From RGIG3159 sp045640565 (GTDB lineage: Bacteria > Bacillota > Clostridia > Oscillospirales > Oscillospiraceae), in contig JAZUFG010000114.1 of the NCBI GenBank assembly GCA_045640565.1, positions 1-64,000 on the forward strand: 64,000 bases of DNA. Reading direction: 5' to 3'. Positions 31,945 to 41,690 of the stretch are shown piece after piece (the first letter of the stretch is position 1; every line of letters begins with the position of its first letter). Made by a program: the position numbers and the translations under genes. The notes under the pieces were generated by a model that ran no database searches, had not been told where the DNA came from, and was given only the letters and a program-made list of their open reading frames with translations.

Positions 31945-34288
31945 GATCTCCCCCGTCTTCCTCCGGACGAAGCAAAGCCAGATTCAGGACCTCATCCACA
32001 TGAGAGACCGTATGGAAAGAGAGAGCCCTGCGAACATCCGGATCGATCTCTTCCAGGTCTTTTCTGTTCTCCTCCGGGAGAATGACCTCCCTCACACCGT
32101 GACGAAGAGCCGCCATGGTCTTTTCCTTTAAGCCTCCGATGGCCAAAACCCTTCCACGGATGGAAATTTCTCCGGTCATGGCAATATCGTGCCGAACAGG
32201 AAGACCCGTCAGAGCGGAAACCAGGGCCGTACAGACTGTAATTCCCGCAGAAGGTCCGTCCTTGGGAACCGCGCCCTCCGGGAAGTGAACATGGATATCC
32301 TTTGTTTTATAGAAATCAGCAGGGATCTTCCAGACATCCGCCCGGGTCCGTATATAGCTCATGGCAGCCTGAACGGATTCCTTCATCACATCACCCAGGT
32401 TTCCGGTAAGCTCCAGCTTTCCGGTCCCCTCTACCACATTTACCTCGACTTCCAGAGTCTCTCCTCCTACAGAGGTCCAGGCCAGGCCGGTAACCAGGCC
32501 CACCTGATCCTGCTGGGAAAGGGCATCCGGAATATATTTGCGGACCCCCAGGAAGGACTCCAGATTCTTCGGCGTAACCGTGATGCGCTTGGGAGCATCT
32601 TCCGAAACAAACAACATGGCAGCCTTGCGGCAGACGGAAGCCAGTTCCCGCTCCAGGTTCCGGACGCCGGATTCTCGGGTGTAGGCCGAAATGGCAAGGC
32701 GAAGGGCATCATCCGTCATCCGAAGTCTGGATTTTGCGATCCCGTGCTTCTTGAGCTGCTTGGGCAGAAGATGCTCCTTGGCAATATGGAGCTTCTCTTC
32801 ATCTGTATAGGAGCTGAGCTCAATAACATCCATTCTGTCCAGCAGAGGACGGGGAATGGTATCCACCGTATTGGCCGTGGTAATAAATACGCACTCGGAA
32901 AGGTCAAAAGGAATCTCCAGATAGTGATCGCGGAAGCTGGAATTCTGTTCTCCATCCAGGACTTCCAAAAGGGCCGAAGAGGGGTCTCCGTGATAATCCA
33001 TGCCCATTTTGTCGATTTCATCCAAGAGAAGGACGGGATTCCGGGAACCGGCCTGCTGAATGGCCGTCAGAATTCTTCCCGGCATGGCCCCGATATAGGT
33101 CTTGCGATGGCCTCGAATTTCCGCTTCGTCGTGGACACCACCCAAAGAGATCCTGGCCAGTTTCCGATTCAGGCTTCTGGCGATGCTCATTCCGATAGAG
33201 GTCTTGCCCACACCGGGAGGCCCCACCAGGCAGAGAATCTGGCCATTGAGATTCGGAGCCAGGCGGCGAACTGCCAAGTACTCCAGGATCCGCTCCTTGA
33301 CCTTATCCAGGCCGTAATGGTCATCATTCAAAATCTTTTCGGCTGCGGCAATGTCCAGCCGATCTTTAGTCCTCTTATTCCAGGGCAGGTCCAGAACCGT
33401 ATCCAGATAATTCCGGATAACAGAGCTTTCCGGAGAGCCCATTGGCTGCTTATTCAGGCGAGAGAGCTCCTTCAGGAGCTTTTCTTCGGATTCCTCCGGC
33501 AGATTCAGAGCCAGAATTTTGGACTTGTAATCCTCGCTCTCGTTTTCCTCGCTTTCCTCGCCCAGCTCTTCCCGGATGGCGCGAAGCTGTTCCCGCAGGT
33601 AATAGTCCCGCTGGTACTGGTCCATGGATTCCTGGGCTTTCTCGTTGATCTCAGACTCCAGTTTCAGGATGCCAAGCTCCTTTGACATGAACTTCAGGCA
33701 TTTCTGCAGACGGCGGACCGGATGAAGCTCCTCCAGAATGATCTGCTTTTCCCGGTAATCAAAGGAGGCATACTGGGCCAGGAAATCTGCCGCAAAGCCG
33801 GGATCCTCGTTATTGAGGATCTGCAGAAGCAAGTCCGGCCCGAAACGTTCCGAAAGGGAAAGATAGTCTGTGAAAAGATCCCTGGCGGAACGGATCATCG
33901 CCTCGGTACGGGGCCGGTCTGCGCTGTAAGGAAGCTCCTCCACAGCCTCGACCCGCCCGTAAAAACAGGGGTCCGTCTGATGGACAGAGAGGATCTTTGC
34001 CCGGTAGAGACCTTCCGTGAGAACTCGGGTCGTGCCGCCGGGCAGCTTGAGCATCTGCTTCACCAGAGCAACGGTGCCGATAGCATAAAGATCCCCTTCT
34101 TCCGGGTTATCCAGCATGATATCTTTCTGAGTAACGAGGAAAATCCGCTGTTCTCCGGACATGGCCTTATCCAGGGCATGGGAGGAGACATCGCGGCCAA
34201 CATCAAAATGAATCGTCATGCCGGGGAAAGCGGTGATCCCCCGCATGACCAGGAACGGAAGCCGTTCCGAACTGGGATTTGAACTCAT
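31931..34288 (-). CDS. lon: ATP-dependent protease Lon
   Basis: A 785-residue LonA protease that degrades misfolded and regulatory proteins. It has an N-terminal substrate-binding LON domain (LVMRGITAFPGMTIHFDVGR) and a helical region (YYLREQLRAIREELGEESEE). The AAA+ module has Walker A GPPGVGKTSIG (about 357-367), LDEIDKMG and TTANTVDTIPRPLLDRMD. The protease domain has the catalytic serine in PKDGPSAGIT (about residue 680) and the lysine in GGLKEKTMAALRHG (about 720-725). GGAGAAA precedes the ATG. It follows clpX in the tig-clpP-clpX-lon-engB quality-control cluster. Confidence 0.98.
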   Translation of the reverse strand: MSSNPSSERLPFLVMRGITAFPGMTIHFDVGRDVSSHALDKAMSGEQRIFLVTQKDIMLDNPEEGDLYAIGTVALVKQMLKLPGGTTRVLTEGLYRAKILSVHQTDPCFYGRVEAVEELPYSADRPRTEAMIRSARDLFTDYLSLSERFGPDLLLQILNNEDPGFAADFLAQYASFDYREKQIILEELHPVRRLQKCLKFMSKELGILKLESEINEKAQESMDQYQRDYYLREQLRAIREELGEESEENESEDYKSKILALNLPEESEEKLLKELSRLNKQPMGSPESSVIRNYLDTVLDLPWNKRTKDRLDIAAAEKILNDDHYGLDKVKERILEYLAVRRLAPNLNGQILCLVGPPGVGKTSIGMSIARSLNRKLARISLGGVHDEAEIRGHRKTYIGAMPGRILTAIQQAGSRNPVLLLDEIDKMGMDYHGDPSSALLEVLDGEQNSSFRDHYLEIPFDLSECVFITTANTVDTIPRPLLDRMDVIELSSYTDEEKLHIAKEHLLPKQLKKHGIAKSRLRMTDDALRLAISAYTRESGVRNLERELASVCRKAAMLFVSEDAPKRITVTPKNLESFLGVRKYIPDALSQQDQVGLVTGLAWTSVGGETLEVEVNVVEGTGKLELTGNLGDVMKESVQAAMSYIRTRADVWKIPADFYKTKDIHVHFPEGAVPKDGPSAGITVCTALVSALTGLPVRHDIAMTGEISIRGRVLAIGGLKEKTMAALRHGVREVILPEENRKDLEEIDPDVRRALSFHTVSHVDEVLNLALLRPEEDGGDHEHS

Positions 34289-34300
34289 AGTTTCTCCAAA

Positions 34301-35542
34301 TCAGGCTTCTAATGCCTTTTCTTCTCGAACAATAGCGGGCGCTGTTCCCTTTCGGACACAGTCCGCCGTCACAGTCACTTTCCGGATGCTCTTATCCGAG
34401 GGTACCTCAAACATCACATCCGTCATAATGGACTCCAGAACCGCCCGAAGGCCTCTGGCGCCGATCTTTCTTTCAATGGCCTTCTCCGCAATAGCCTCCA
34501 GTGCATCCGGCTCAAAGACGAGTTCCACATGATCATAGCTCAGGAGGGTAACATACTGCTTACAAAGGGCGTTCTTCGGCTCCGTCAAAATGCGGACCAT
34601 ATCCTCTTTCTTCAGGTCGTCCAGGCTGGTGATTACGGGAAGGCGGCCCACCAATTCCGGAATAATGCCGAATTTTAAGAGGTCATGGGGCTGAACCAGG
34701 CGGAAAAGATCGCCGGTTTCTTTCTTTTTATGGCCCACTTCTTCACTGCCGAAGCCGATGGAGCTTTTATCCGTCCTTGCCTCGATGATCTTATCCAGAC
34801 CGTCAAAAGCACCGCCGCAGATAAAGAGGATATTCTTGGTATCGATATAGATGAGTTCCTGTTCCGGGTGCTTTCTTCCGCCCTGGGGCGGGACACCTGC
34901 AACCGTTCCCTCTACGATCTTCAAGAGGGCCTGCTGAACACCTTCGCCGGAAACATCCCGGGTAATGGAGGTGTTTTCGCTCTTTCTGGCTATCTTATCA
35001 ATTTCATCCACATAGATGATGCCTCTCTGGGCCCGTTCCACATCGTAATCCGCGGCCTGCAGGAGGCGAACCAGGATATTCTCCACATCATCGCCCACAT
35101 AGCCAGCCTCCGTCAGCGTGGTGGCATCCGCGATGGCAAAGGGCACATCCAGAATCTTTGCCAGGGTCTGCGCAAAGAGAGTCTTGCCGCAGCCGGTGGG
35201 GCCGATCAAGAGAATATTGCTCTTCTGGAGCTCCACATCACTTTCCTGTGCAAGATAGATCCGCTTATAATGGTTGTAGACTGCCACGGCCAGAGCCCTT
35301 TTGGCGCTGTCCTGCCCGATGACATAGGAATCAAGAAAAGAAGCGATCTCTGCCGGAATGGGGAGATTGACCGGCTTCTTTTCCGGCTTCTTGGGGGCCT
35401 CATAAGGCATATCCTCCCCGAGAATATCCCGGCAGAAGTTCACGCACTGGCTGCAAATATAAACATCCGGCCCTGCAATCAGACGGCGATTCTTCCCCTG
35501 AGGCTTCCCGCAGAAGGAGCAAACAATTTCATTTTTGGCCAC
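34301..35542 (-). CDS. clpX: ATP-dependent Clp protease ATP-binding subunit ClpX
   Basis: A 413-residue AAA+ unfoldase that feeds substrates to ClpP. The N-terminal zinc-binding domain has C8, C11, C30 and C33 (CSFCGKPQ...CSQC). Walker A is GPTGCGKTLFAQ (about 112-123), Walker B YVDEIDKIA, and the pore loop is in DATTLTEAGYVGDDVEN. The ClpP-docking IGF tripeptide is in KSSIGFGSEE. It starts with GTG, with GAGG eight bases upstream. Five bases separate it from clpP. Confidence 0.98.
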   Translation of the reverse strand: MAKNEIVCSFCGKPQGKNRRLIAGPDVYICSQCVNFCRDILGEDMPYEAPKKPEKKPVNLPIPAEIASFLDSYVIGQDSAKRALAVAVYNHYKRIYLAQESDVELQKSNILLIGPTGCGKTLFAQTLAKILDVPFAIADATTLTEAGYVGDDVENILVRLLQAADYDVERAQRGIIYVDEIDKIARKSENTSITRDVSGEGVQQALLKIVEGTVAGVPPQGGRKHPEQELIYIDTKNILFICGGAFDGLDKIIEARTDKSSIGFGSEEVGHKKKETGDLFRLVQPHDLLKFGIIPELVGRLPVITSLDDLKKEDMVRILTEPKNALCKQYVTLLSYDHVELVFEPDALEAIAEKAIERKIGARGLRAVLESIMTDVMFEVPSDKSIRKVTVTADCVRKGTAPAIVREEKALEA

Positions 35543-35547
35543 AGGGC

Positions 35548-36129
35548 TTACCTCTTTGTAATCACTTTATCGATAATACCGTATTGCATGGCTTCCTCTG
35601 CCGTGAGCCAGTGATCCCGCTCCGTATCGGCACAGATCTGCTCATAGGGCTTCCCGGTATTCTCCGCAAGGATGCCGTTCAGCTTTTTCTTCATAGCTGC
35701 AATTCTTGCTGCCTGGATCTGGATATCCGTTTCCTGCCCCTGGGTCCCGCCGGAGGGCTGGTGGATCATGATCTCCGCATTCGGAAGAGCCAGGCGCTTT
35801 CCCTTTGTTCCTGCAGAAAGCAGGAATGCACCCATGCTGGCAGCCATGCCGATGCAGATGGTGGAAACATCACACTTGATATACTGCATGGTATCATAGA
35901 TGGCCATGCCCGCAGTGATGACGCCGCCGGGGCTGTTGATATAGAACTGAATATCCTTATCCGGGTCCTGGGCCTCCAGATAGAGGAGCTGCGCCACGAT
36001 CAGGGAAGCCGTTGTGTCGTTGACTTCCTCGGAAAGAAAAATGATCCTGTCATTCAAAAGGCGGGAGAAAATATCATAGGAACGCTCACCGCGGGCGGTT
36101 TGCTCCACAACATAAGGAATCAAAGCCAT
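35548..36129 (-). CDS. clpP: ATP-dependent Clp protease proteolytic subunit ClpP
   Basis: A 193-residue serine protease subunit that forms the tetradecameric barrel used by ClpX and by the ClpE-type unfoldase at 42133. The catalytic triad is visible as S98 (GMAASMGAFLL), H123 (MIHQPSGG) and D172 (DTERDHWL). The N-terminal LIPYVVEQTARGERSYDIFS is the typical processed leader. GGAGG precedes the ATG. A hairpin between tig and clpP (36179-36205) may reduce read-through. Confidence 0.98.
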   Translation of the reverse strand: MALIPYVVEQTARGERSYDIFSRLLNDRIIFLSEEVNDTTASLIVAQLLYLEAQDPDKDIQFYINSPGGVITAGMAIYDTMQYIKCDVSTICIGMAASMGAFLLSAGTKGKRLALPNAEIMIHQPSGGTQGQETDIQIQAARIAAMKKKLNGILAENTGKPYEQICADTERDHWLTAEEAMQYGIIDKVITKR

Positions 36130-36178
36130 GCTAATACCTCCATAATCATAACAGCGAAAGCTGCAAAAATAAGCAAGC

Positions 36179-36205
36179 GGCAGCAGGAAGAGCTCCCCTG
36201 CTGCC
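36179..36205 (-). terminator. possible attenuating hairpin between tig and clpP
   Basis: GGCAGCAGG and CCTGCTGCC (36179-36187 and 36197-36205) form a 9-bp stem. The tail GCTTGCTTATTTTT is only moderately T-rich, so termination may be partial. Confidence 0.5.
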
Positions 36206-36218
36206 GGATGAAAACAAA

Positions 36219-37529
36219 TTATTCCTTTTCGGCGGGAGCTGCAGGCTCTTCGGCCTTGGGTGCCACAGGAACTGCAGCAGCAGTGATCAGCTCGGCAGCC
36301 TTACGGGAAGAAAGATCGTTCTTGACGCTCTCAGCCTTAAGAACTTCCTTGACCTTTTCCACTTCCATCTTGTACTGCTCGGCAACCTTTGCATACTCGG
36401 CTTCCACTTCTTCATCAGAAACCTCGATCTTTTCATCCACGATCACCTGAGAAAGCAGAAGCTGAGCCTTTACATTGTTCTCGGCAACAGGACGGAAAGT
36501 CTTGCGAAGGCTCTCTTCGTCGCCGCCCAGCATTTTCACATAGTCCTTCATGGACATGCCGTTCTGCTCAACCTGATAGCTGAAGTTTTCAATTTCCCGA
36601 TCCAGCTGTTCTTCAATCATGCTCTGGGGGATCTCCACCTTCATGTTCTCTACAGCCTTAGCCATGCAGGCATTTTCAAAGGCGGAATCAATTTCCTTCT
36701 GCTTCTCAGCCAGCTTGCCGCTGCGGACATCGGCCCGGAGCTCATCCAGGGTATCGAACTCGGAAGCATCCTTGGCAAACTCGTCATCCTTTTCCGGAAG
36801 AACGGTTTCCTTGACCTCATGGACCAAGCACTTGAAGGTGGCTTCCTTGCCGGCCAGTTCAGGAGTATACTGCTCAGGGAAAGTCACGAGAACATCCTTG
36901 CTTTCGCCGGCGGAAACACCCACCAGCTGCTCTTCAAAGCCGGGGATAAAGCTGCCGGAGCCGAGCTTCAGGCTGTAATTCTCGCCCTTGCCGCCCTCAA
37001 AAGCCTTGCCGTCCACAAAACCTTCAAAGTCAATGACAGCGGTATCGCCCATGGCAGCTGCCCGCTCCACAGTGGAGATTCTGGCGGACTGCTCACGCAT
37101 CTTTTCGATTTCGGCTTCCACTTCTTCATCGGAAACAGCTGCTTCAGCTTTTTCTACTTCCAGACCCTTGTACTGGCCGAGAGTTACCTCGGGATAGAGG
37201 TCCGTAACAACGGTAACGCAAATGCCTTCCTCGACCTTCTCCAGGTTGGAGATGGAAGGACGGCCGACAGCCTTGATCTTCTGATCCACAACAGCTGCCT
37301 TATAGATATCAGGGAAAATTTCCTCAATGGCATCTTCATAGAAGACTTCTGCGCCATACATAGCTTCAACAATTTTCCGGGGAGCCTTGCCCTTCCGGAA
37401 GCCGGGGATGGCAATCTGCTTTTTTGCCTTGGCATAGGCCTTATTCAAAGCATTTTCAAATTCGGCAGAAGCGATCTCCACCTGAACCTTTGCCTGACCG
37501 TTTTCAGTTTCGGTGTTCTTGACAATCAT
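36219..37529 (-). CDS. tig: trigger factor
   Basis: The ribosome-associated chaperone and prolyl isomerase, 436 residues. The N-terminal ribosome-binding domain has the signature PGFRKGKAPRKIVE (about 43-56). The FKBP-type domain (about 150-245) has DTAVIDFEGFVDGKAFEGG and GSGSFIPGFEEQLVG. The long helical C-terminal domain forms the substrate cradle, and the tail is unusually rich in Ala, Pro and Glu (PVAPKAEEPAAPAEKE). It heads the tig-clpP-clpX-lon-engB block. AGGAGG precedes the ATG and a TATAAT box lies at 37594-37599. Confidence 0.97.
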   Translation of the reverse strand: MIVKNTETENGQAKVQVEIASAEFENALNKAYAKAKKQIAIPGFRKGKAPRKIVEAMYGAEVFYEDAIEEIFPDIYKAAVVDQKIKAVGRPSISNLEKVEEGICVTVVTDLYPEVTLGQYKGLEVEKAEAAVSDEEVEAEIEKMREQSARISTVERAAAMGDTAVIDFEGFVDGKAFEGGKGENYSLKLGSGSFIPGFEEQLVGVSAGESKDVLVTFPEQYTPELAGKEATFKCLVHEVKETVLPEKDDEFAKDASEFDTLDELRADVRSGKLAEKQKEIDSAFENACMAKAVENMKVEIPQSMIEEQLDREIENFSYQVEQNGMSMKDYVKMLGGDEESLRKTFRPVAENNVKAQLLLSQVIVDEKIEVSDEEVEAEYAKVAEQYKMEVEKVKEVLKAESVKNDLSSRKAAELITAAAVPVAPKAEEPAAPAEKE

Positions 37530-37593
37530 GATATTTCCTCCTATAGAATGGCCCGCAGGCCTTCAAATACAATGCTCATAAAGAAGCTGTGGT

Positions 37594-37599
37594 ATTATA
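37594..37599 (-). promoter_or_regulatory. -10 box of the tig promoter
   Basis: Perfect TATAAT on the minus strand, 65 bases before the start. No good -35 is visible because that position falls inside the preceding terminator hairpin. Confidence 0.45.
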
Positions 37600-37642
37600 G
37601 CAGAAAAATCCGAAAAAAGCTAGCACTTTTTTCGGATTTTCC
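37600..37642 (-). terminator. intrinsic terminator of the pot operon
   Basis: AAAATCCGAAAAAAG and CTTTTTTCGGATTTT (37605-37619 and 37626-37640) form a 15-bp stem with a 6-base loop, 20 bases after the potC-potD stop. The minus-strand tail is TCTGCTATAAT. Confidence 0.78.
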
Positions 37643-37658
37643 TTTCAAACAGAGCTTT

Positions 37659-39635
37659 TTAATTGATTTTCAGAGTCTCCCAAAGGGAGTTCATATAATC
37701 CAGCATATCCTTGGGGAGATTCTGGTAGGCATAGCGATTGTACTGCTCCGCAAAGTCTCCCAGATTCGGATAGAGGATCTCCATGGCCTCCTCTCCCATG
37801 TCCTCCTGATAGGTCTCATTCTCGTAGACCAGGACATTGGGAGAAGCATAACAGGTATATTCCGCATTGGCGATTGCCGGAGTCTCCGAGAGCATATAGT
37901 TGATGAAGATCTCGGCAAGCTCCTGATTCCCGCAGCAAGTGGGAATACACATGGCATCAATATAGTAATTTGTCGGCTCGGGATAGTAGAAACGCAGATC
38001 CACGGTATCCGCCTGGGCATCTGCCATGGTGAAATAATCTCCGGCATAATAGGTGCTGATCGCCGCTTCTCCGGATTCCATCATGTTGAAGATCTCATCC
38101 ATGACATAGCTCTCTACCAGAGGATACTGAGTCTGCAGAAGATCCAGGGCGGAATCCCAGACCTTTTTATCCATGGTGTTCACGGACTCACCCAGGGCAT
38201 AGAGAGCCGTACCGAAGCCATCCCGGGGATTATTGAACTGCAGGATCTTGCCCGCATATTTCTCATTGAAAATAAGGTCCCAAGAACCGGTGTCCGCTTC
38301 ATCTACCTGATTGGCATCCCAAAGGATGCCCACGATCCCGTAGGCATAGGGCACGGTATAGCGATTATCCGGATCGTAATAAAGGCCCTTGAAGTCGTCC
38401 CGGATATACTGCATATTGGGGATGTTTTCCCAGTGAAGGGGCATCAGCATTCCCTCATCCCGCATTCTTGCGATCATATAGTCGGAGGGAATGCAGACAT
38501 CGTAGCTGACGGCGCCGCTGACCAGCTTATTATACATATCCTCGCAGGAAGCAAAGGTATCATAATTCACCTTCACCCGCTGGCCGTAGTTTTCCAGGTA
38601 CCATCTCTCAAAATCCTTGACCGTATCCAAGGTCCCCTCGGAGCCATCCGAAATGTATTCGCCCCAGTTATAGACGTTCAGGGTCAAACGGTCGGAAGGA
38701 ACCAGCACAATGATGCAGCCGATCAAAACAGCAAAGAGAGCCAAAAGGGATACCGCAAGGCGGCTGCCCCGGAAGAAGGAGGTCTTCTCCTTGATCTCCT
38801 CTACTTTCAGAATTCTCCGGCGGTGCCTCCTCTTTTTCTTCAGAGCCTCGGCATCCTCACCTCCCGCCAGGTTGGAAAGAAGGAGCATGGTTAGGATAAA
38901 GAAGAAAATCAGCGTGGCCAGGGCATACATCTTGGGGGTGACCGTCTTCTTCGTCATGTTGTAGATCCGGATGGGAAGGGTCTGGAAACCGTTTCCCTGG
39001 GTGAAATAAGAAATGACAAAGTCATCCAGAGACAGAGTAAAGGCCATGATCATGCCCGTCAGGATTCCCGGAAGGATCTCCGGCAGCTCCACCAGGAAGA
39101 AGGCTTTCAGGGGGGGACAGCCCAGATCCTGGGCAGCCTCCGGAATGGATTTATCCATCTGCTGGAGCTTGGGCAGCACCTGCAAAATCACATAGGGCAG
39201 GCAAAAGGTGATATGGGCGATGAGCATCGTGCCAAAGGAGAGGCTGCTGGTCTTCCCCAGCATCACGCCGGCGAAGACGAACATGAGCATCAGGGAAATG
39301 CCCGTGATGATATCCGGGTTGATCATTGGGATATCCGTCAGGGTGTTGATGGCAGCCTTGAAATAGCGGTTGCGGAGCTTATGGATCCCCACGGCCGCTG
39401 CGGTGCCCATCAAAGTGGAAATCAGGGCAGCGGAAACTGCCAGAATCAAGGTGTTCCGCAGGGAACTCAGGGTCACCTGATCGTGGAAAAGCTCATAATA
39501 CCATTTCAGAGAAAAGCCGCTGAAAACGGAAAGGCTCTTTGCCTCATTGAAGGAGAAGAAAGCCAAAATAGCAATGGGGGCGAAGAGGAAAATGAGGATG
39601 AGGGCCGTATAAATACGGGAAAGGCGATTTTTCAT
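37659..39635 (-). CDS. fused spermidine/putrescine ABC transporter permease PotC and binding protein PotD
   Basis: A 658-residue fusion. Residues 1-265 are a PotC-type permease with six helices and the ATPase-coupling EAA loop (SIPEAAQDLGCPPLKAFFLVELP). A basic cytoplasmic linker (KKKRRHRRRILKVEE) and a further membrane helix (about 292-312) follow. From about 318 the protein is a PotD-like periplasmic-type binding protein (LNVYNWGEYISDG, YDVCIPSDYMIARM, PYAYGIVGILWD, AISTYYAGDYF). The extra helix replaces the lipid anchor that tethers PotD in other Gram-positives. It overlaps potB by 4 bp and ends the operon. Confidence 0.95.
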   Translation of the reverse strand: MKNRLSRIYTALILIFLFAPIAILAFFSFNEAKSLSVFSGFSLKWYYELFHDQVTLSSLRNTLILAVSAALISTLMGTAAAVGIHKLRNRYFKAAINTLTDIPMINPDIITGISLMLMFVFAGVMLGKTSSLSFGTMLIAHITFCLPYVILQVLPKLQQMDKSIPEAAQDLGCPPLKAFFLVELPEILPGILTGMIMAFTLSLDDFVISYFTQGNGFQTLPIRIYNMTKKTVTPKMYALATLIFFFILTMLLLSNLAGGEDAEALKKKRRHRRRILKVEEIKEKTSFFRGSRLAVSLLALFAVLIGCIIVLVPSDRLTLNVYNWGEYISDGSEGTLDTVKDFERWYLENYGQRVKVNYDTFASCEDMYNKLVSGAVSYDVCIPSDYMIARMRDEGMLMPLHWENIPNMQYIRDDFKGLYYDPDNRYTVPYAYGIVGILWDANQVDEADTGSWDLIFNEKYAGKILQFNNPRDGFGTALYALGESVNTMDKKVWDSALDLLQTQYPLVESYVMDEIFNMMESGEAAISTYYAGDYFTMADAQADTVDLRFYYPEPTNYYIDAMCIPTCCGNQELAEIFINYMLSETPAIANAEYTCYASPNVLVYENETYQEDMGEEAMEILYPNLGDFAEQYNRYAYQNLPKDMLDYMNSLWETLKIN

Positions 39636-40519
39636 GCGTCTTCACCTCCGTATGCGATCCGGTTCGTGAACCTTCTGGCAATTGCCATGCAGACAAGAAG
39701 GATGACCATCAGAATAAAGGCGATGGCGGCGGCAAAATGGAGATTCCCCGCCACATACTGGCCTTCAATGGCATCACCCAGGAGATAAAACTTGCCGTTG
39801 CCCAGTTTTTGGGAAATATAGAAGGTGGAAATGGAAGGGACTAAAACCATGGTGATCCCGGAGATCACCCCCGGCAGAGAAAGGGGCCAGATCACTCTCC
39901 GAAGGACGGAGGGAGGATTGCAGCCCAGATCCTTGGCGGCCTCGATCAGTTTCGGATCCAATTTTGTCATGACGGAGTAAATGGGAAGAATCATATAGGG
40001 CAAATAGTCATAGACCATGCCGATGACCACGGCCCCCTCCGTTCCGATAATATGGACATTCCGGAGGTTCAGGGCCGATAAGAGGTTATTGATCAGACCC
40101 GTATCCTGCAGGATCGTCATCCAGGCATAAGTCCGGATCAGAAAATTCATCCACATGGGGACCATTACCAGGGTCAGAAGGGTTTTCTGGACCTTGGGCG
40201 TGGAACGGGACATAATGTAGGCAAGAGGATAGCCCATCAAAAGGCAAATGGCCGTAGAGATAATGGAAAGCTTCAGAGAACGCCAGAAAATCAGAAGATA
40301 GGTAGGAAGCACCCGGATCGTTCCGTCTTCCCCGAAGGACTCCGTCTTTGCCGTGAAGAACCGGTTGATATTCTCCAGAGTAAAGGCAAAATCCCCATCC
40401 GTGAAGGCATAATAGGCCACAAAGGCCAAAGGCACTGCCACGAAGAGCACTGCCCAGAGGGAATAGGGAGCCAGGGCCAGGCGCTCAAAGGAGTTCCCGG
40501 CGGACTTGCGTTTTTTCAT
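39632..40519 (-). CDS. potB: spermidine/putrescine ABC transporter permease PotB
   Basis: A 295-residue inner-membrane permease with six helices. The FERLALAPYSLWAVLFVAVP start, TLVMVPMWMNFLIRTYAWM and the EAA motif KLIEAAKDLGCNPPSVLRR (about 197-215) are typical. It pairs with the PotC half of the downstream fusion to form the translocation pore. The ATG overlaps the potA stop (ATGA) and its stop overlaps the fusion gene, so all three are translationally coupled. Confidence 0.96.
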   Translation of the reverse strand: MKKRKSAGNSFERLALAPYSLWAVLFVAVPLAFVAYYAFTDGDFAFTLENINRFFTAKTESFGEDGTIRVLPTYLLIFWRSLKLSIISTAICLLMGYPLAYIMSRSTPKVQKTLLTLVMVPMWMNFLIRTYAWMTILQDTGLINNLLSALNLRNVHIIGTEGAVVIGMVYDYLPYMILPIYSVMTKLDPKLIEAAKDLGCNPPSVLRRVIWPLSLPGVISGITMVLVPSISTFYISQKLGNGKFYLLGDAIEGQYVAGNLHFAAAIAFILMVILLVCMAIARRFTNRIAYGGEDA

Positions 40520-41640
40520 GCGCCCTCCTCCTCTGCTTTGCCCATCTCGTCCATTTCCATGCTGTAGGTGGAGTAGTCCCCGAACATACCCGAATACTCG
40601 GATTTTTTCATAACATGAATGGCGTCAGGCTCCAGAGAAATGCCGATTTCCGCACCCTCGGGACAGAAATCCGTGGTCTGGATCATCCATTTAAAGCCCT
40701 GGATATCCACAATGATCTCATAGTGGACACCCTTAAAGGTCACGGAGGACACGGTTCCCTGAAGCTCGCTTTCTTCCTTGGGAACGATATCCACATCCTC
40801 GGGACGAATCACCACATCCACAGGCTCGTTGGGCGCAAAACCCTTATCCAGGCAATCAAAGGTCTGGCCGGAAAAGGACACCTTCAGATCTTCCGGCATG
40901 GTCCCGTCCAGGATGTTGCTCTCGCCGATAAAATCCGCCACAAAAGCATTTTTTGGCTCGTTATAGATACGGGTAGGGCTTCCGATCTGCTGAATCTTGC
41001 CCCGGGACATGACCACGATGGTATCGGACATGGAAAGAGCTTCTTCCTGGTCATGGGTGACAAAAATAAAGGTAATCCCCGTCTTTTTCTGGATCTTTTT
41101 CAGTTCCTGCTGCATATCCTTCCGGAGCTTGAAATCCAGGGCGCCGAGAGGTTCGTCCAGAAGGAGGACTCTGGGATGGGAGATCAATGCTCTCGCAATG
41201 GCCACCCGCTGCTGCTGTCCGCCGGAGAGATGATTGACATTTTTCTTCTCATAGCCCTTCAGGCCCACCATGGAGAGCATTTCTTCCACTCTCTGCTGGA
41301 TTTCGGCCCTTTTCACTTTCTGCTCTCTCAAGGGGAAAGCAATGTTCTCAAAGACATTCAGATGGGGAAAAAGGGCATACTTCTGAAAAACCGTATTGAC
41401 ATTTCTTTTATAGGGAGGAACATCGTTGACCGGAACGCCGTCAAAGAGGACTTCCCCTTCATCCGGGTCCTCAAAGCCGCCGATGATCCGCAGCAGGGTG
41501 GTTTTTCCGCAGCCGGATGGACCCAAAAGAGTCAAAAACTCATTGTCATAAACGTGCATGGAGAGATTCTTTAAAACCGCTTCCTCGCCGTCAAAGGATT
41601 TTGTGATGTTTTTCAGTTCGATAATCTTTTTGCTGTCCAT
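40516..41640 (-). CDS. potA: spermidine/putrescine ABC transporter ATP-binding protein PotA
   Basis: A 374-residue ABC ATPase that powers polyamine import. Walker A is GPSGCGKTTLLR (about 40-51), with the Q-loop in NTVFQKYALFPHL, signature LSGGQQQRVAIARAL (about 136-150), Walker B LLLDEPLGALD and the H-loop THDQEEA. A C-terminal TOBE domain (from about 285) is the regulatory part. The ATG with AAGGAAAGG upstream is chosen; a TTG-started extension to 41799 would run through the leader terminator and is rejected. The operon is preceded by a long leader. Confidence 0.96.
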   Translation of the reverse strand: MDSKKIIELKNITKSFDGEEAVLKNLSMHVYDNEFLTLLGPSGCGKTTLLRIIGGFEDPDEGEVLFDGVPVNDVPPYKRNVNTVFQKYALFPHLNVFENIAFPLREQKVKRAEIQQRVEEMLSMVGLKGYEKKNVNHLSGGQQQRVAIARALISHPRVLLLDEPLGALDFKLRKDMQQELKKIQKKTGITFIFVTHDQEEALSMSDTIVVMSRGKIQQIGSPTRIYNEPKNAFVADFIGESNILDGTMPEDLKVSFSGQTFDCLDKGFAPNEPVDVVIRPEDVDIVPKEESELQGTVSSVTFKGVHYEIIVDIQGFKWMIQTTDFCPEGAEIGISLEPDAIHVMKKSEYSGMFGDYSTYSMEMDEMGKAEEEGA

Positions 41641-41690
41641 AGGGCCTTTCCTTCTTTTCAATAAAATGGAATACACGGAGGATTCGGGGA

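Noticed and set aside
32189..33685. Long open frame on the plus strand opposite lon
   Set aside because: It is a mirror of the strongly biased codons of lon on the other strand, with no ribosome binding site and no recognisable domains. The same applies to the long frames opposite tig/potC-potD (36819-38894) and clpE (42793-44412).
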